A stretch of DNA of 64,000 nucleotides, taken from Eunapius fragilis (lineage: Eukaryota > Porifera > Demospongiae > Spongillida > Spongillidae). Every line of letters begins with the position of its first letter. Positions within the stretch are counted from its first letter, which is position 1. The notes under the pieces are model-generated. The model was given only the letters and a program-made list of their open reading frames with translations, ran no database searches and was not told the DNA's origin. This document shows positions 41,556 through 50,696 of the stretch, piece after piece. Made by a program: the position numbers and the translations under genes. Location of the stretch: the NCBI GenBank assembly GCA_963681505.1, contig OY811985.1, positions 991,001 through 1,055,000 of the forward strand, given 5' to 3'.

Positions 41556-42150
41556 CCAAATCTTCTACAGAAGGTTCAAACTCAGAGTCACTTGCATCAT
41601 CCTCCAATGGTATACCTAACTTTGCACTAAGCTCTTTCAGGTCCACCTCATGCACAGAGAAGGCAGTACGTCGACGAGATCTCTTCAGTGGCTGTGCTGG
41701 CCCTCCCCCCTCGGTGGGTGGAGCCATGTTCTGAGGCTCTTCCCCCAGCTTCTGCTCTTTCCCACCGGCAGTCTTGCCACCTGCATCACTCTCATCCTCC
41801 CCCGAGCCACCCTCCACATTGGTTTGCCCTGGGCTGCCCCCAGACCTGTCTTCGCTGTCACTGGAGCCACCTGACTCTGCAGGTGAAAAGACCTCCTTAC
41901 CTGTGAGCCACTGCACACTCCTCCTTAACTTAATAACACACCACAGGAATGATGGTTGTCTGGTTTAAATTCACTATCACTGGAATCCGAGTCGTCTACA
42001 GAGATGCCAAACCTGGAACCAAGGTCCACCACTTCATTGGAACTTGGAGGCTTCACTTCCCGTCGAGGTCGGCATACCTTGCCTACACATGGGAGAATCT
42101 ACGCATTTAAGGCATCACGCGACTCTTGCTAGCCACTTACGCGAAGACAT
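35551..42150 (-). CDS. PHF14: PHD finger protein 14-like chromatin reader, 780 aa, 20 exons
   Basis: Nuclear histone-reader protein. The 20 exons run from 42150-42141 (MSSR) through 42082-41942, 41900-41556, 40100-40005, 39897-39842, 39652-39600, 39532-39477, 39063-38942, 38616-38561, 38442-38331, 38182-38088, 37896-37848, 37789-37721, 37660-37595, 37006-36874, 36811-36759, 36638-36539, 36433-36231 and 36141-35867 to 35803-35551. They total 2,343 nt with consistent phases. The N-terminus is acidic and Ser-rich. An extended PHD1/zinc-knuckle/PHD2 module is shared with human PHF14 (CAVCLGDR, CDCCGIAVHEGCYG, PWFCDPCKAGIK, CELCPNLAGLFKET, WVHMVCCLYTPGV, FHATCAQKHGLL, IADPYFAHCKPHAD). A coiled coil (RRELVQSLQAENRVLV onward) and a further PHD (CVTCKQ...CDTCNGSYHITC) follow. 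The last PHD of the human protein is absent, and the final ~35 residues come from a short DNA tandem repeat. The start codon is 75 bp from MRPS24. Confidence 0.93.
37048..37592. repeat. 50-bp minisatellite seeded at a PHF14 splice donor
   Basis: About 11 units of GTCTGTACGTATGGCTGTGG followed by ATGGGTTGCAGGACCACTAA and CCCTCTTAAG. On the coding (minus) strand each unit contains AGAGGGTTAGT, a copy of the exon-14 donor AGG|GTTAGT at 37595. The array begins at that exon. Confidence 0.92.
38650..38936. repeat. ~20-bp minisatellite in PHF14 intron 8
   Basis: About a dozen units of GGCATGCCCCTCCCCTCTTA and variants. The array ends a few bases from the exon-8 donor at 38941. Confidence 0.9.
39235..39470. 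repeat. 32-bp minisatellite in PHF14 intron 7
   Basis: Seven units of GGAGACATGTCTACTGATCA followed by GGTGTGTACTGT, starting about 10 bp inside the exon-7 donor at 39476. Confidence 0.93.
40107..41107. repeat. 50-bp minisatellite, ~20 units, in PHF14 intron 3
   Basis: Units of 49-50 bp (ACATGAAATATACACCCATC, AGCACATAACATCACCAGAT, CACTGGCTAG) are repeated head to tail with very few differences. The array abuts the acceptor of exon 4 (40100). There are no spacers, so it is not a CRISPR array. Confidence 0.96.
41490..41552. repeat. (CA)n microsatellite at a PHF14 splice donor
   Basis: On the coding strand the exon-3 donor reads GTGAGTGTGTGTG and grades directly into the array. Confidence 0.93.
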
Positions 42151-42225
42151 TTTCCCTGGTGAGTGATGCGTAGTTACGTGTCGTCAACAGCACGACGTCA
42201 TTAATTTATCGCGTTTTAACCCTCG
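42151..42225. promoter_or_regulatory. 75-bp bidirectional promoter region, PHF14/MRPS24
   Basis: Only 75 bp separate the divergent start codons. The stretch contains CACGACGTCATTAAT, a CRE/ATF-like half palindrome (GACGTCA), and GTTACGTGTCGTC. At least one transcription start must lie very close to its ATG, or the 5' UTRs overlap. Promoter function is inferred from arrangement only. Confidence 0.5.
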
Positions 42226-42831
42226 ATGTTGCAGAGAGTGCAGGTAAGAAGCAGAGCTGACGCACTGTTACTTTAAACCAGGCCCAAATTAACCGCCCTT
42301 AGAGAGACTTTGTGAACCTTTTAGCTCCTGCTACCTGGACTAGGGGGTTCCACCTCGGAGGTTTCTTCTGCAAGTCTGGTCATTACAAAATCACTCTAAA
42401 GAAGGATAAACCTCTAACGTATGAACAAGCAAACCCGCCTTATCGCATTGGAGTAACCAAAGCCTGGAACTCGTGGAACGCAAGTAAGCTCTAAGTACGT
42501 GTGCCGTTGAGACGGAGTTAAATTAGATAATTATTAAGGTACCCTGAGAGACTCGCAGCGGCAGCCATGGTCCGTGGCATACGAAGACGAGTTTATTCGA
42601 AAGTTTGTGCGAGGCACGTGGCAGAAGACGCTAATGTCTGATGTGGTGGTCAAGCGGAGGCACAGAGAGATTGTCATTGCTATGATGGTCTGCCCCCTTC
42701 CCTCAGTAGCTGCGATGCACTTCCTCACAGGCTACACAGAGCATCTCCTCTCACACCTGTTCAAGGCTGCAGTGAGAGTGGAGCTGCAGGCAGTCAGAGG
42801 CAAGAGCAGTGTCATATTCAAGTACATATAG
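42226..42831 (+). CDS. MRPS24: mitochondrial small ribosomal subunit protein uS3m/S24, 159 aa
   Basis: Component of the mitochondrial 28S ribosomal subunit. Exons: 42226-42243, 42303-42483 and 42551-42831. They total 480 nt and close in frame. The coding exon 1 encodes only MLQRVQ. KKDKPLTYEQANPP matches human MRPS24 KGDKPVTYEEAHAP, and FIRKFVRGTW, VVKRRHREIVI, FLTGYTEHLLSHLFKAAVRVEL and the C-terminal FKYI match its second half. The basic N-terminus (RRSR-poor but hydrophobic/basic) could serve as a mitochondrial presequence. Introns are 59 and 67 nt. It is head-to-head with PHF14 and tail-to-tail with the FUN14-domain gene, 106 bp away. Confidence 0.9.
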
Positions 42832-42937
42832 GATACTAGTAAGCATTGTTAGTGACACAAAGAAGGACACACTCCTACTTCCCTTGAACACACTCACATG
42901 CATACATACATAATACGGAAATGTGTAATCAGTTGTG

Positions 42938-43889
42938 TCAAAGTGGAAAACCGATGAAACCGCAGAACATTCCTGATCCAAAACCACTTGTGAGATACAT
43001 GTTCTGTGTACAGAAATGCATGACCTAACAGTGAGTAAGAAGGGGAGAGAGAGAGAGGGGTGGGTAATGATGCAGAAATACAAGGGGGGAAGCTCACATG
43101 GTCAGTGATTGGTTGGCCTGGAGACTGCACCGTACTGACCATCTGTGATACTTTGTTCTCAACATGCTTCATGTTCTGTCTGGCAACCCTCTTCAAACTC
43201 CCCCAGTTAACCTCTATGAATCCAAAGGCAACTGCTACCTGGAGAAGAGGGCGGGGAAGAGGAATGGTTTGTTTGCTGCAATGGTTATTTGAAGCCATGG
43301 TTACCTGAACTGCCACAAAAGTGCCACCAATCATTATGGCTGCAGTTCGGCTAACTTTCCGAAATAGGTACCCAGATATCCTGTAACATACAAGTGTATA
43401 ATGAACCAGAGAATCACCCCCAGTGAAATATTATTTTTTAACCCTGTGATGGATTTTACTGCCTTAACAAGATGTTCAGAAGCAATGGTGAGGACTGTGT
43501 CGCTTACGGAATAGCAGTGTTGGGTAGTACGACACGTTACAGGTAACTTTTTAAATGGACTCTACCTTTTAAAGACATACAAGTGATTCCCAATGTCTGA
43601 AGGAACCGCCATATGTTCCTTTACTTACCATCCTACACCAAATCCCACACCAAATTGCTTCCACGGTGAGAAGTGCAATATCCTGGCTAGGGTGTCGTTA
43701 AAAACTCCAGCAGCCTGTTCGCGATTAAGGCGTATCGAGGAAAAGATTTCGTTACTGGTAGTACCTTCATGGTGAGGAATGGTAATTACACACATGACAG
43801 TAATCAACATTTCAATACCCACCCGTTTCCAATATCTCCACGTCGGACTGGGAAAGCCTTAAAGACTGGTCGGCTTCAACCTCACTCAT
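42938..43889 (-). CDS. FUNDC1: FUN14-domain mitochondrial outer-membrane protein, 168 aa
   Basis: FUNDC1 proteins are outer-mitochondrial-membrane mitophagy receptors. Exons: 43889-43823, 43764-43629, 43380-43305, 43238-43098 and 43024-42938. Phases agree and the total is 507 nt. SNEIFSSIRLNREQA is followed by the FUN14 core: FGVGFGVGWISGYLFRKVSR, TAAIMIGGTFVAVQ, and then VNWGSLKRVARQNMKHVENK. The C-terminus, NMYLTSGFGSGMFCGFIGFP, matches human FUNDC1 IVISSGFVGGFLLGLA, including the glycine spacing. At the position of the human LIR motif (YEVL) this protein has VEIL with no aromatic residue; FSSI at about residues 29-32 could substitute. FUNDC2 cannot be excluded, since the vertebrate split is late. 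Confidence 0.87.
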
Positions 43890-44012
43890 TTTTTTTTTTT
43901 TTAAACGATTTTACTTATCTAATACAGCGATAGGTCGTTGCTTAGGTGTAAGGGGGTGGATTTTAAATTAAACATTTCGATATCTGTCAGCCTTTCCCAC
44001 TTTCATTCCTCA
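43890..44012. promoter_or_regulatory. 123-bp bidirectional promoter region, FUNDC1/profilin
   Basis: The divergent start codons are 123 bp apart. The region begins with a 12-bp poly-T (43891 onward) and includes CTTATCTAATACAGCGATAGG. No canonical TATA box is seen. Function is inferred from the head-to-head arrangement. Confidence 0.45.
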
Positions 44013-44474
44013 ATGTCGCAAAATCAACACAAATGGCAGCGATACATAGATGAGGCTTTGATTTTAACCGGTCAGGTATCTGAGGCAGCCATTCATGGTC
44101 TGGACGGAACGAGAATGGCGTCGTCGCCAAACCTGTCGGTAAGTGTTCGCGAATTTTTGACTAATAAACTGACCAACAAGCGCTCTCCACAGGTGTCAAA
44201 GGACCAGATACATAGCTTGATGGCCTGCATTACAGGAGACGAGTCTGCTTTGAGAAAAAATGGCATAAAAGTTGGTAACGATAGCTACGTTTATCTCAAA
44301 AGTAATCCGGGGCGCTCAGTTTTCGGAAGACTTGGAACTGATGCTGGCTTAGTTGTTTTCATGACAAACAAAGTGATATTAATTGGCACCTTCAAACCCG
44401 GGATACAACCTGGCAACTGCGCCTATGTCGTGGAGAAACTGTCGGACTACATCGCCAAATGCGACTCTGCATAA
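44013..44474 (+). CDS. PFN: profilin, 135 aa after removal of a 54-nt intron
   Basis: Actin-monomer and poly-proline-binding protein. The N-terminus reads KWQRYIDEALILTGQVSEAA then IHGLDG, the profilin signature with the conserved Trp and Tyr of the poly-Pro site. VFGRLGTDAGLVVFMTNKV and the C-terminal helix AYVVEKLSDYI follow. Bases 44139-44192 look like an intron (GTAAGT...CTCCACAG): removing them gives ASSPNLS|VSKDQIHSLM, which aligns with the family's ASSP-x-V(T/S)xxEI segment, whereas retention inserts 18 residues there. The intron is 54 nt, a multiple of three with no stop, so the unspliced frame is also open (153 aa). The start is the ATG immediately before SQNQHKW; an earlier in-frame ATG (43938) gives an implausible extension. 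Confidence 0.9.
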   Translation: MSQNQHKWQRYIDEALILTGQVSEAAIHGLDGTRMASSPNLSVSVREFLTNKLTNKRSPQVSKDQIHSLMACITGDESALRKNGIKVGNDSYVYLKSNPGRSVFGRLGTDAGLVVFMTNKVILIGTFKPGIQPGNCAYVVEKLSDYIAKCDSA

Positions 44475-44846
44475 AACCTGCATGAAGCCATGCCGTGTGC
44501 ATACAGTCAGTTGACAAACTGCATGCAGTCTAAGCTAACTTTGCTATTAAAGCGTGCTGCCATTGATAGAACATCCGCAAATATTCTATTGAGCTATGTT
44601 CCCTGTTAAACTCACAGCTGTGATGTCATAAGTGATTTGTTCTGTTTTAAAACTATACTAATTTGAACTAAGCGGAAAAATTGCGGTCCATACAGATTAT
44701 AGTACTGAGTGCTCGCGTTGAAATGCTTTATCGTTTTGACAATTGTAACGTTATTACAACTGCAGAAATACAGAGCACTGAAACACAACAAACACTGAAC
44801 GAGCGACTCGTGAGACTGCTCAATACACGCACACCAAACAATATAT
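44475..44846. other. profilin 3' flank, no gene
   Basis: AT-rich sequence, presumably 3' UTR followed by intergenic DNA up to the first foldback element. No exon is recognised. Confidence 0.5.
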
Positions 44847-45136
44847 ACAAGTGATAAAAACATTCTCTATGTGAGAAGGTTGGTGGTATATAGGAATCAA
44901 AGGCAGTGCATGGTGGTGTAAAAAGCAAGGGAACAAGGCTTGTGATTGAATAGGAAAAATGAAATAGACCTATATTAGCAGCATGTCATGTTTAACTGTG
45001 CGCGCTAATATAGGTCTATTTCATTTTTCCTATTCAATCACAAGCCTTGTTCCCTTGCTTTTTACACCACCATGCACTGCCTTTGATTCCTATATACCAC
45101 CAACCTTCTCACATAGAGAATGTTTTTATCACTTGT
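44847..45136. mobile_element. foldback hairpin element P1
   Basis: A 290-bp near-perfect palindrome. It begins ACAAGTGATAAAAACATTCT and ends with the inverse. The arms are about 130 bp and the loop about 25 bp (around 44983-45007). The arms contain AAAAAGCAAGGGAACAAGG. It is followed by a 28-bp tail (45137-45164) that recurs inverted beside P2. No open frame is credible. Confidence 0.9.
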
Positions 45137-45164
45137 TTCCTACATTTTTTTTTGGTGGATTTAG

Positions 45165-48100
45165 TATCGGAACCTACGCGAGTAGGTTCCATATAGGAAT
45201 CCTGCAGTATCATGAATGTCATTATAAAAACGTCACTCACGTCTAGCGGGACATTTAAGAATCGGGTCACTTCGCTCTTAGTGGCAATCGAGCGATATCA
45301 AAAAGGAGAACATTTCTGCGCTGTATCTGTGTCATAAGACGGTGTACTTTTAGAGAACAAAAATACTCGTCCCCATCGTCCGTACCCAGTCCCACCTAAA
45401 ATTTCTCCTCCGTCGGCTTCTTCTTCTTCTTCTTCCTTCCGGAGAGTATAACTCACGACAGGAACGTTTGTAAAGCACGCCAAGTGTACCAATCGCTTCA
45501 GGATGCGTCCGCAGGTTATCTTCGGGGGTCTGTTAGACGCCTAACTGTTCGGGCAATTAACTAAAGCGAATAGTACCTCATTTGGTATTCGGTTAAAAAT
45601 ACCCAATTACATCAGCTAGCTATTTTTAAATGCAATAATTTAATAATAGCCACGTGTCGTGGGCGTGATTCAAATTCTTAATATTCCTGCACGCTGTGGA
45701 AGAGGTGAATCTTCGAGCATCTGTCTCTGAGGCCTTTTTGATGATTTCAGGGTCCCTACGACTTCATGTATAAATGTCCAACCATATTGCCAAATGGTTG
45801 AGAAACGGAATGGAGCAGTGATATGCGATAACGTTATAGGAAGCCTTACGAATATTCAAGGTATCATTTTCTGCATGACACCTGTGCGTTGCTCTCAACT
45901 CTGTGATTCGTTACGCAGCTTGAGATGAAAGCCAAAAACTACCATACACGTAAGTACCCGACACTATAGCATATAATTGTGTTGACCGAATTGATTTCTA
46001 TGCTATATATAGCATAACTTTCGAATTATGTTGGTGGAACTACATACGCGATCAGATGCTACTACAGCAGATATATGTGAAGCAAGAGGCTCCAATTAGA
46101 ATGTGTCTCTCCCACCACCGCCCTTACAGAAAAAAACAACCCGGCAACAACTAGCCACTCGTACACCTACAGATATGCCAAACGAGTGCAATACAAGACA
46201 CGACAAGGTGTCAAGCGCGCTACTGAAAGGACCAACAAAGCGACCACCCGAAGGTGCGTTACACCATGAATGTTGGATCTGGACATAAATTATAGCATGT
46301 ATAGTGTATCGCTAAAATGGAAGGAATATTTTATGCAACAGTTACAGCGGTACATATTGCGTCTCACTCCACTTTTAGTGCTGTTTGAAATGTGTGCACG
46401 CACGCTGTTCACTGACAATTTCGTAATAATGTGTATTGTGGTGCATAGTTTATATCTGATAATAGTGTCAAAGTTGCTGTGACAACGTATTGTGGCATGG
46501 TTTATCTGATAATAGCGTGAGATCAGTGGGTACATGTAATCTTTGTCTGATGTATTATATGGCTTCACTTGCCAGTGGAGGATTTGAATATTTTGTTTTA
46601 ACTTTAACTAACTGTTGCTGTTGCAGGTCCAGGAGTCGCCCTACCTGATCCACATCCAGGTCCAGGAGTCGTTCCATTCCAGCAGCAGGATTAACTCCAC
46701 CTGTTCTACCTGCTGTATATCCTGGATACAGCAGTATATCCTGGTCCAAAATATACAGCAGTATATATCCTGATCCAGGATATACAAGATGCATGACACG
46801 CTCCTGGGTTTTATTAGCAATATAAGTGGTATTTATTGTAATACTGTGTGTTTTAATGGTACACCCACACCTCAAAAAATTGCATGGCCACGAGATTCTA
46901 AAATAAAACTGTCATTTGACATTCTTGCTAAGTTTCAAGAACTAAATACAATACTAAATCCACCAAAAAATGTAGGAAACAAGTGATAAAAACATTCTCT
47001 ATGCGAGAAGGTTGGTGGTATATAGGAATCAAAAGCGGTGGTGGTGTAAAAAGCAAGGGAACAAGGCTTGTGATTGAAAAGGAAAAATGAAATAGACCTA
47101 TATTAGCGCGCACAGTTAAACATGACATGCTGCTAATATAGGTCTATTTCATTTTTCCTTTTCAATCACAAGCCTTGTTCCCTTGCTTTTTACACCACCA
47201 CCGCTTTTGATTCCTATATACCACCAACCTTCTCGCATAGAGAATGTTTTTATCACTTGTTGTATTTAGTTCTTGAAACTTATGTACCCATGTAGCAAGA
47301 ATGTCAAATGACAGTTTTATTTTAGAATCTCGTGGCCATGCAATTTTTTGAGGTGTGGGTGTACCATTAAAACACACAGTATTACTATTTAAACAATACC
47401 ACTTATATAGCTAATAAAACCCAGGAGCGTGTCATGCATCTTGTATATCCTGGATCAGGATATATACTGCTGTATATTTTGGACCAGGATATACCGCTGT
47501 ATCCAGGATATACAGCAGGTAGAGCAGGTGGAGCTAATCCTGCAGCTGGAATGGAACGCCTCCTGGACCTGGATGTGGAGCAGGTAGAGCGACTCCTGGA
47601 CCTGGAACAGGTGATTTAAACAACCATTAGTTAAAACATAAAATTCAAATCCTCCACTGGCAAGTGAAGCCATATAATACATCAGACAAAGATTACATGT
47701 ACCCACTGATCTCACGCTATTATCAGATAAACCATGCCACAATACGTTGTCACAGCAACTTTGACACATATCAGATATAAACTATGCACCACAATACACA
47801 TTATTACGAAATTATTGTCAGCGAACAGCGTGCACACATTTCAAACAGCACTAAAAGTGGAGAGAGACGCAATATCTACCGCTGTACCTGTTGCATAAAA
47901 TATTCCTTCCATTTTAACGATACACTATACATGGCTATAATTTATGTCCAGATCCAACATTCATGGTGTAACGCACCTTCGGGTGGTCGCTTTGTTGGTC
48001 CTTTCAGTAGTGCGCTTGACACCTTGTATAGGTGTACGAGTGGCTAGTTGTTGCCGGGTTTTTTTTTTCTGTAAGGGCGGTGGTGGGAGAGACACATTCT

Positions 48101-49067
48101 AATTGGAGCCTCTTGCTTCACATATATCTGCTGTAGACTGTATACCGTAGTATCTGATCGCGTATGTAGTTCCGCCGACAGAATTCGAAAGTTATGCTAT
48201 AAGAAGCTATAGCATAGAAATCAATTCGGTCAACGCAATTATATGCGATAGTGTCGGGTACTTACGTGTATGGTAGTTTTTGGCTTTCATCTCAAGCTGC
48301 GTAACGAATGATAGAGTTGAGAGCAACGCACAGGTGTCATGCAGAAAATGATACCTTGAATATTCGTCAGGAGGCTTCCTATAACGTTACCGCATATCAC
48401 TGCTCCATTCCGTTTCTCAACCATTTGGCAATATGGTTGGACATTTATACATGAAGCCGTAGGGACCCTGAAATCATCAAAAAGGCCTCAGAGACAGATG
48501 CTCTTAGATTCAGTGCGTATACCTCTTCCACAGCGCGCAAGAATTGAATCACGCCCACGACACGTGGCTATTATTAAATTATTGCATTTAAAAATAGCTA
48601 GCTGATGTAATTGGGTATTTATAACCGAATACCAAATGAGGTACTATTCGCTTTAGTTAATTGCCCGAACAGTTAGGCGTCTAACAGACCCCCGAAGATA
48701 ACCTGCGGACGCATCCTGAAGCGATTGGTACACTTGGCGTGCTTTACAAACGTTCCTGTCGTGAGTTATACTCTCCGGAAGGAAGAAGAAGAAGAAGAAG
48801 AAGAATAAGAAGAAGCCGACGGAGGAGAAATTTTAGGTGGGACTGGGTACGGACGATGGGGACGAGTATTTTTGTTCTCTAAAAGTACACCGTCTTATGA
48901 TACAGATACAGCGCAGAAATGTTCTCCTTTATGATATCGCTCGATTGCCACTAAGAGCGAAGTGACCCGATTCTTAAATGTCCCGCTAGACGTGAGTGAC
49001 GTTTTTATAATGACATTCATGATACTGCAGGATTCCTATATGGAACCTACTCGCGTAGGTTCCGATA
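45165..49067. mobile_element. 3.9-kb palindromic element with ~1.8-kb arms
   Basis: The left arm (45165-46950) and right arm (47261-49067) are inverted copies of each other. Both ends read TATCGGAACCTACGCGAGTA inward, and the terminus is itself a small palindrome (GGAACCTAC/GTAGGTTCC). The arms differ by scattered substitutions and indels: the right arm has extra GAA units at about 48785-48806 and a 12-bp insertion near 47282, and the two differ around 45680-45715. They have therefore diverged, which argues against an assembly mirror. The arms carry a TTC microsatellite and a TCCAGGATATACAGC-type minisatellite near the centre. No transposase, integrase or reverse transcriptase is visible. Class unknown. 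Confidence 0.88.
46951..47260. mobile_element. foldback hairpin element P2 at the centre of the palindrome
   Basis: A 28-bp tail (ATACTAAATCCACCAAAAAA and the next 8 bp) is followed by a 282-bp hairpin (46979-47260). The hairpin is nearly identical to P1 but in the opposite orientation, judging by the loop sequence. It separates AGAACTAAATACA from TGTATTTAGTTCT, so it sits exactly at the dyad of the 3.9-kb element. Confidence 0.88.
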
Positions 49068-49273
49068 CATGCACTACAGAATGTTTGAGAGCATGACCTA
49101 ATCAGTAGCGCATGACTGATTAACACATTATGTGTTATCATCCTATTCAGCCTTGTGTTCATCGTAGTCCAATGGTTACACAATATACTCACAGATGCAT
49201 GGTAAAGCCAGTATACTCATTAATCCATATCCTTACTTGATTAATTATCTGGTTAGATGAAGATGTTAATGTG

Positions 49274-49575
49274 ACAAGATATAAAAATTTAATTAAAATA
49301 AAATTGGTGATGTAGGATTTGTTGACAGCAATTGAGTAAAAAGTAAGGAAACAAGGAATTACGGATATTAGGCATTCATTTAATTATAAATATTACATAC
49401 CTACATTTAGCACAGAATTTCAAGGAGGTAGATTTGCTAAAAAATGTAGATCTGTAATATTTATAATTAAATGAATGCCTAATATCCGTAATTCCTTGTT
49501 TCCTTACTTTTTACTCAATTGCTGTCTACAAATCCTACATCACCAATTTTATTTTAATTAAATTTTATATCTTGT
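49274..49575. mobile_element. foldback hairpin element P3, divergent relative of P1/P2
   Basis: A 302-bp hairpin with arms of about 130 bp. Its ends (ACAAGATATAAAAATTT and the inverse) and internal block (AAAAAGTAAGGAAACAAGG) parallel those of P1/P2, but the rest of the arm differs. The right flank TTTCACACATTTTT resembles the tail next to P1 (TTTCCTACATTTTT). It lies 206 bp beyond the large element. Confidence 0.85.
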
Positions 49576-49693
49576 TTCACACATTTTTATGCATGAGAAT
49601 AAACGAAGGAGGAAGTATATATGCATATTGAGGCATGTATTGGGCAACCTTAGAATCATACTCTATCGTAGCACAAGAGACTGTTTGATCTGC

Positions 49694-49900
49694 TCACATG
49701 CATTGGGCCTTTATGCTATCCTTCTTACTCTCAGGATCGGCTTTGTAGCGCTTCCTGTCGCAAGTCTTCTTTTTTTCATGCGCTTCTTGAAAACTGTCAC
49801 GCTCCTCAATATCTTGCGACTCGCCAACACAACAGTCATCATTTAACTTTGCGATCTTCTTTGAACGATTCTTTTCTCTTCGCGATCGACGTGACGGCAT
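49694..49900 (-). pseudogene. basic ORF, likely transposon-protein remnant
   Basis: A 68-residue frame opening MPSRRSRREKNRSKK, with CDRKRYKADPESKKDS near the end. I recall repeated YKADPEKK-type modules in multicopy proteins of sponge genomes, and the setting is full of repeats. It is probably the start of a transposon-encoded protein, cut short. There is no domain evidence beyond composition and this motif. Confidence 0.4.
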
Positions 49901-50439
49901 TTTGAAGAAAACAAACCAGACACGTCAAGCTTTTGGTACACCGTACAACCGTGACAAAAATTGAATAGTAACTGTAATATAGCGCACTATATGAAATATA
50001 GAACGTGTTCAACCACACGTTCCCGCCCACTTTTATGTCTTCCAAAGGCCGATAAAATCTGTTGTAGGCTATACTAACAAAACTAAGTTTGCTAGAGATT
50101 GAAATTTGTGTCAAGCATAACTCTCGTTACTAACATAATAAAACAAATCCAACTCGACATTAAGTTTCTAACTTGTTGGTTCTAGTGCTTCCGCATAACG
50201 GCTAACATTATACTTCAATCGTGACAAAGATGCAATGCAATAAACCTCTTATCCGAGCAAATCTTATCTTATCAGATCCGGAAGGAGAAACCGTTTGTAA
50301 GGTTCGAGAGTGGGAACGAGCGAGTGTTATCTCTGTTGTCTGAGCTTTATAAGCGTCGGCAGTTTTACTACATTGTAGGTAATCGACGGTTGTATCCAAA
50401 TACGCTCGCTAAAGGCCAACTGATTCTACGGTGCATCGG

Positions 50440-50522
50440 CAATAGTGGCATCGGGTATTTTGCTAATCGTTTCATCACACTTCAAATCCTACATAGGACC
50501 TACTAACGTAGGTCCTGATAAC
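50440..50522. mobile_element. solo terminus related to the large palindromic element
   Basis: ATCCTACATAGGACCTACTA followed by ACGTAGGTCCTGATAAC resembles the right end of the 3.9-kb element (GATTCCTATATGGAACCTAC, then TCGCGTAGGTTCCGATAC), including the terminal mini-palindrome. No second arm was found nearby. Bases 49901-50439 hold nothing else recognisable. Confidence 0.5.
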
Positions 50523-50696
50523 ATAAGTACAAGAGGAGGGGAGGTCCGGGCACCCATGTCAGCTCGCGTGATATGTCTGGCAAGCTGTTTATCTAAGCTT
50601 AAGGAGGTGTGGTATGCACATCCTCCCCAGCAGATGCAGAGCCAGCTAGGAGTTACGATCCACATAACGCGCGTTGCAAAGTGAGACAGCCCGCTG

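Noticed and set aside
46270..47619. Short frames in the palindrome arms (for example the Met-Glu-Arg-Leu-Leu-Asp type)
   Set aside because: They overlap a short TCCAGGATATACAG-type repeat. Presence in both arms follows from the inverted duplication and is not independent evidence of coding.
45165..49067. Possibility that the palindrome is a mirror-image assembly error
   Set aside because: The arms differ by multiple indels and substitutions and the flanks differ, so they are not duplicate reads of one locus. Long-read confirmation would still be worthwhile.
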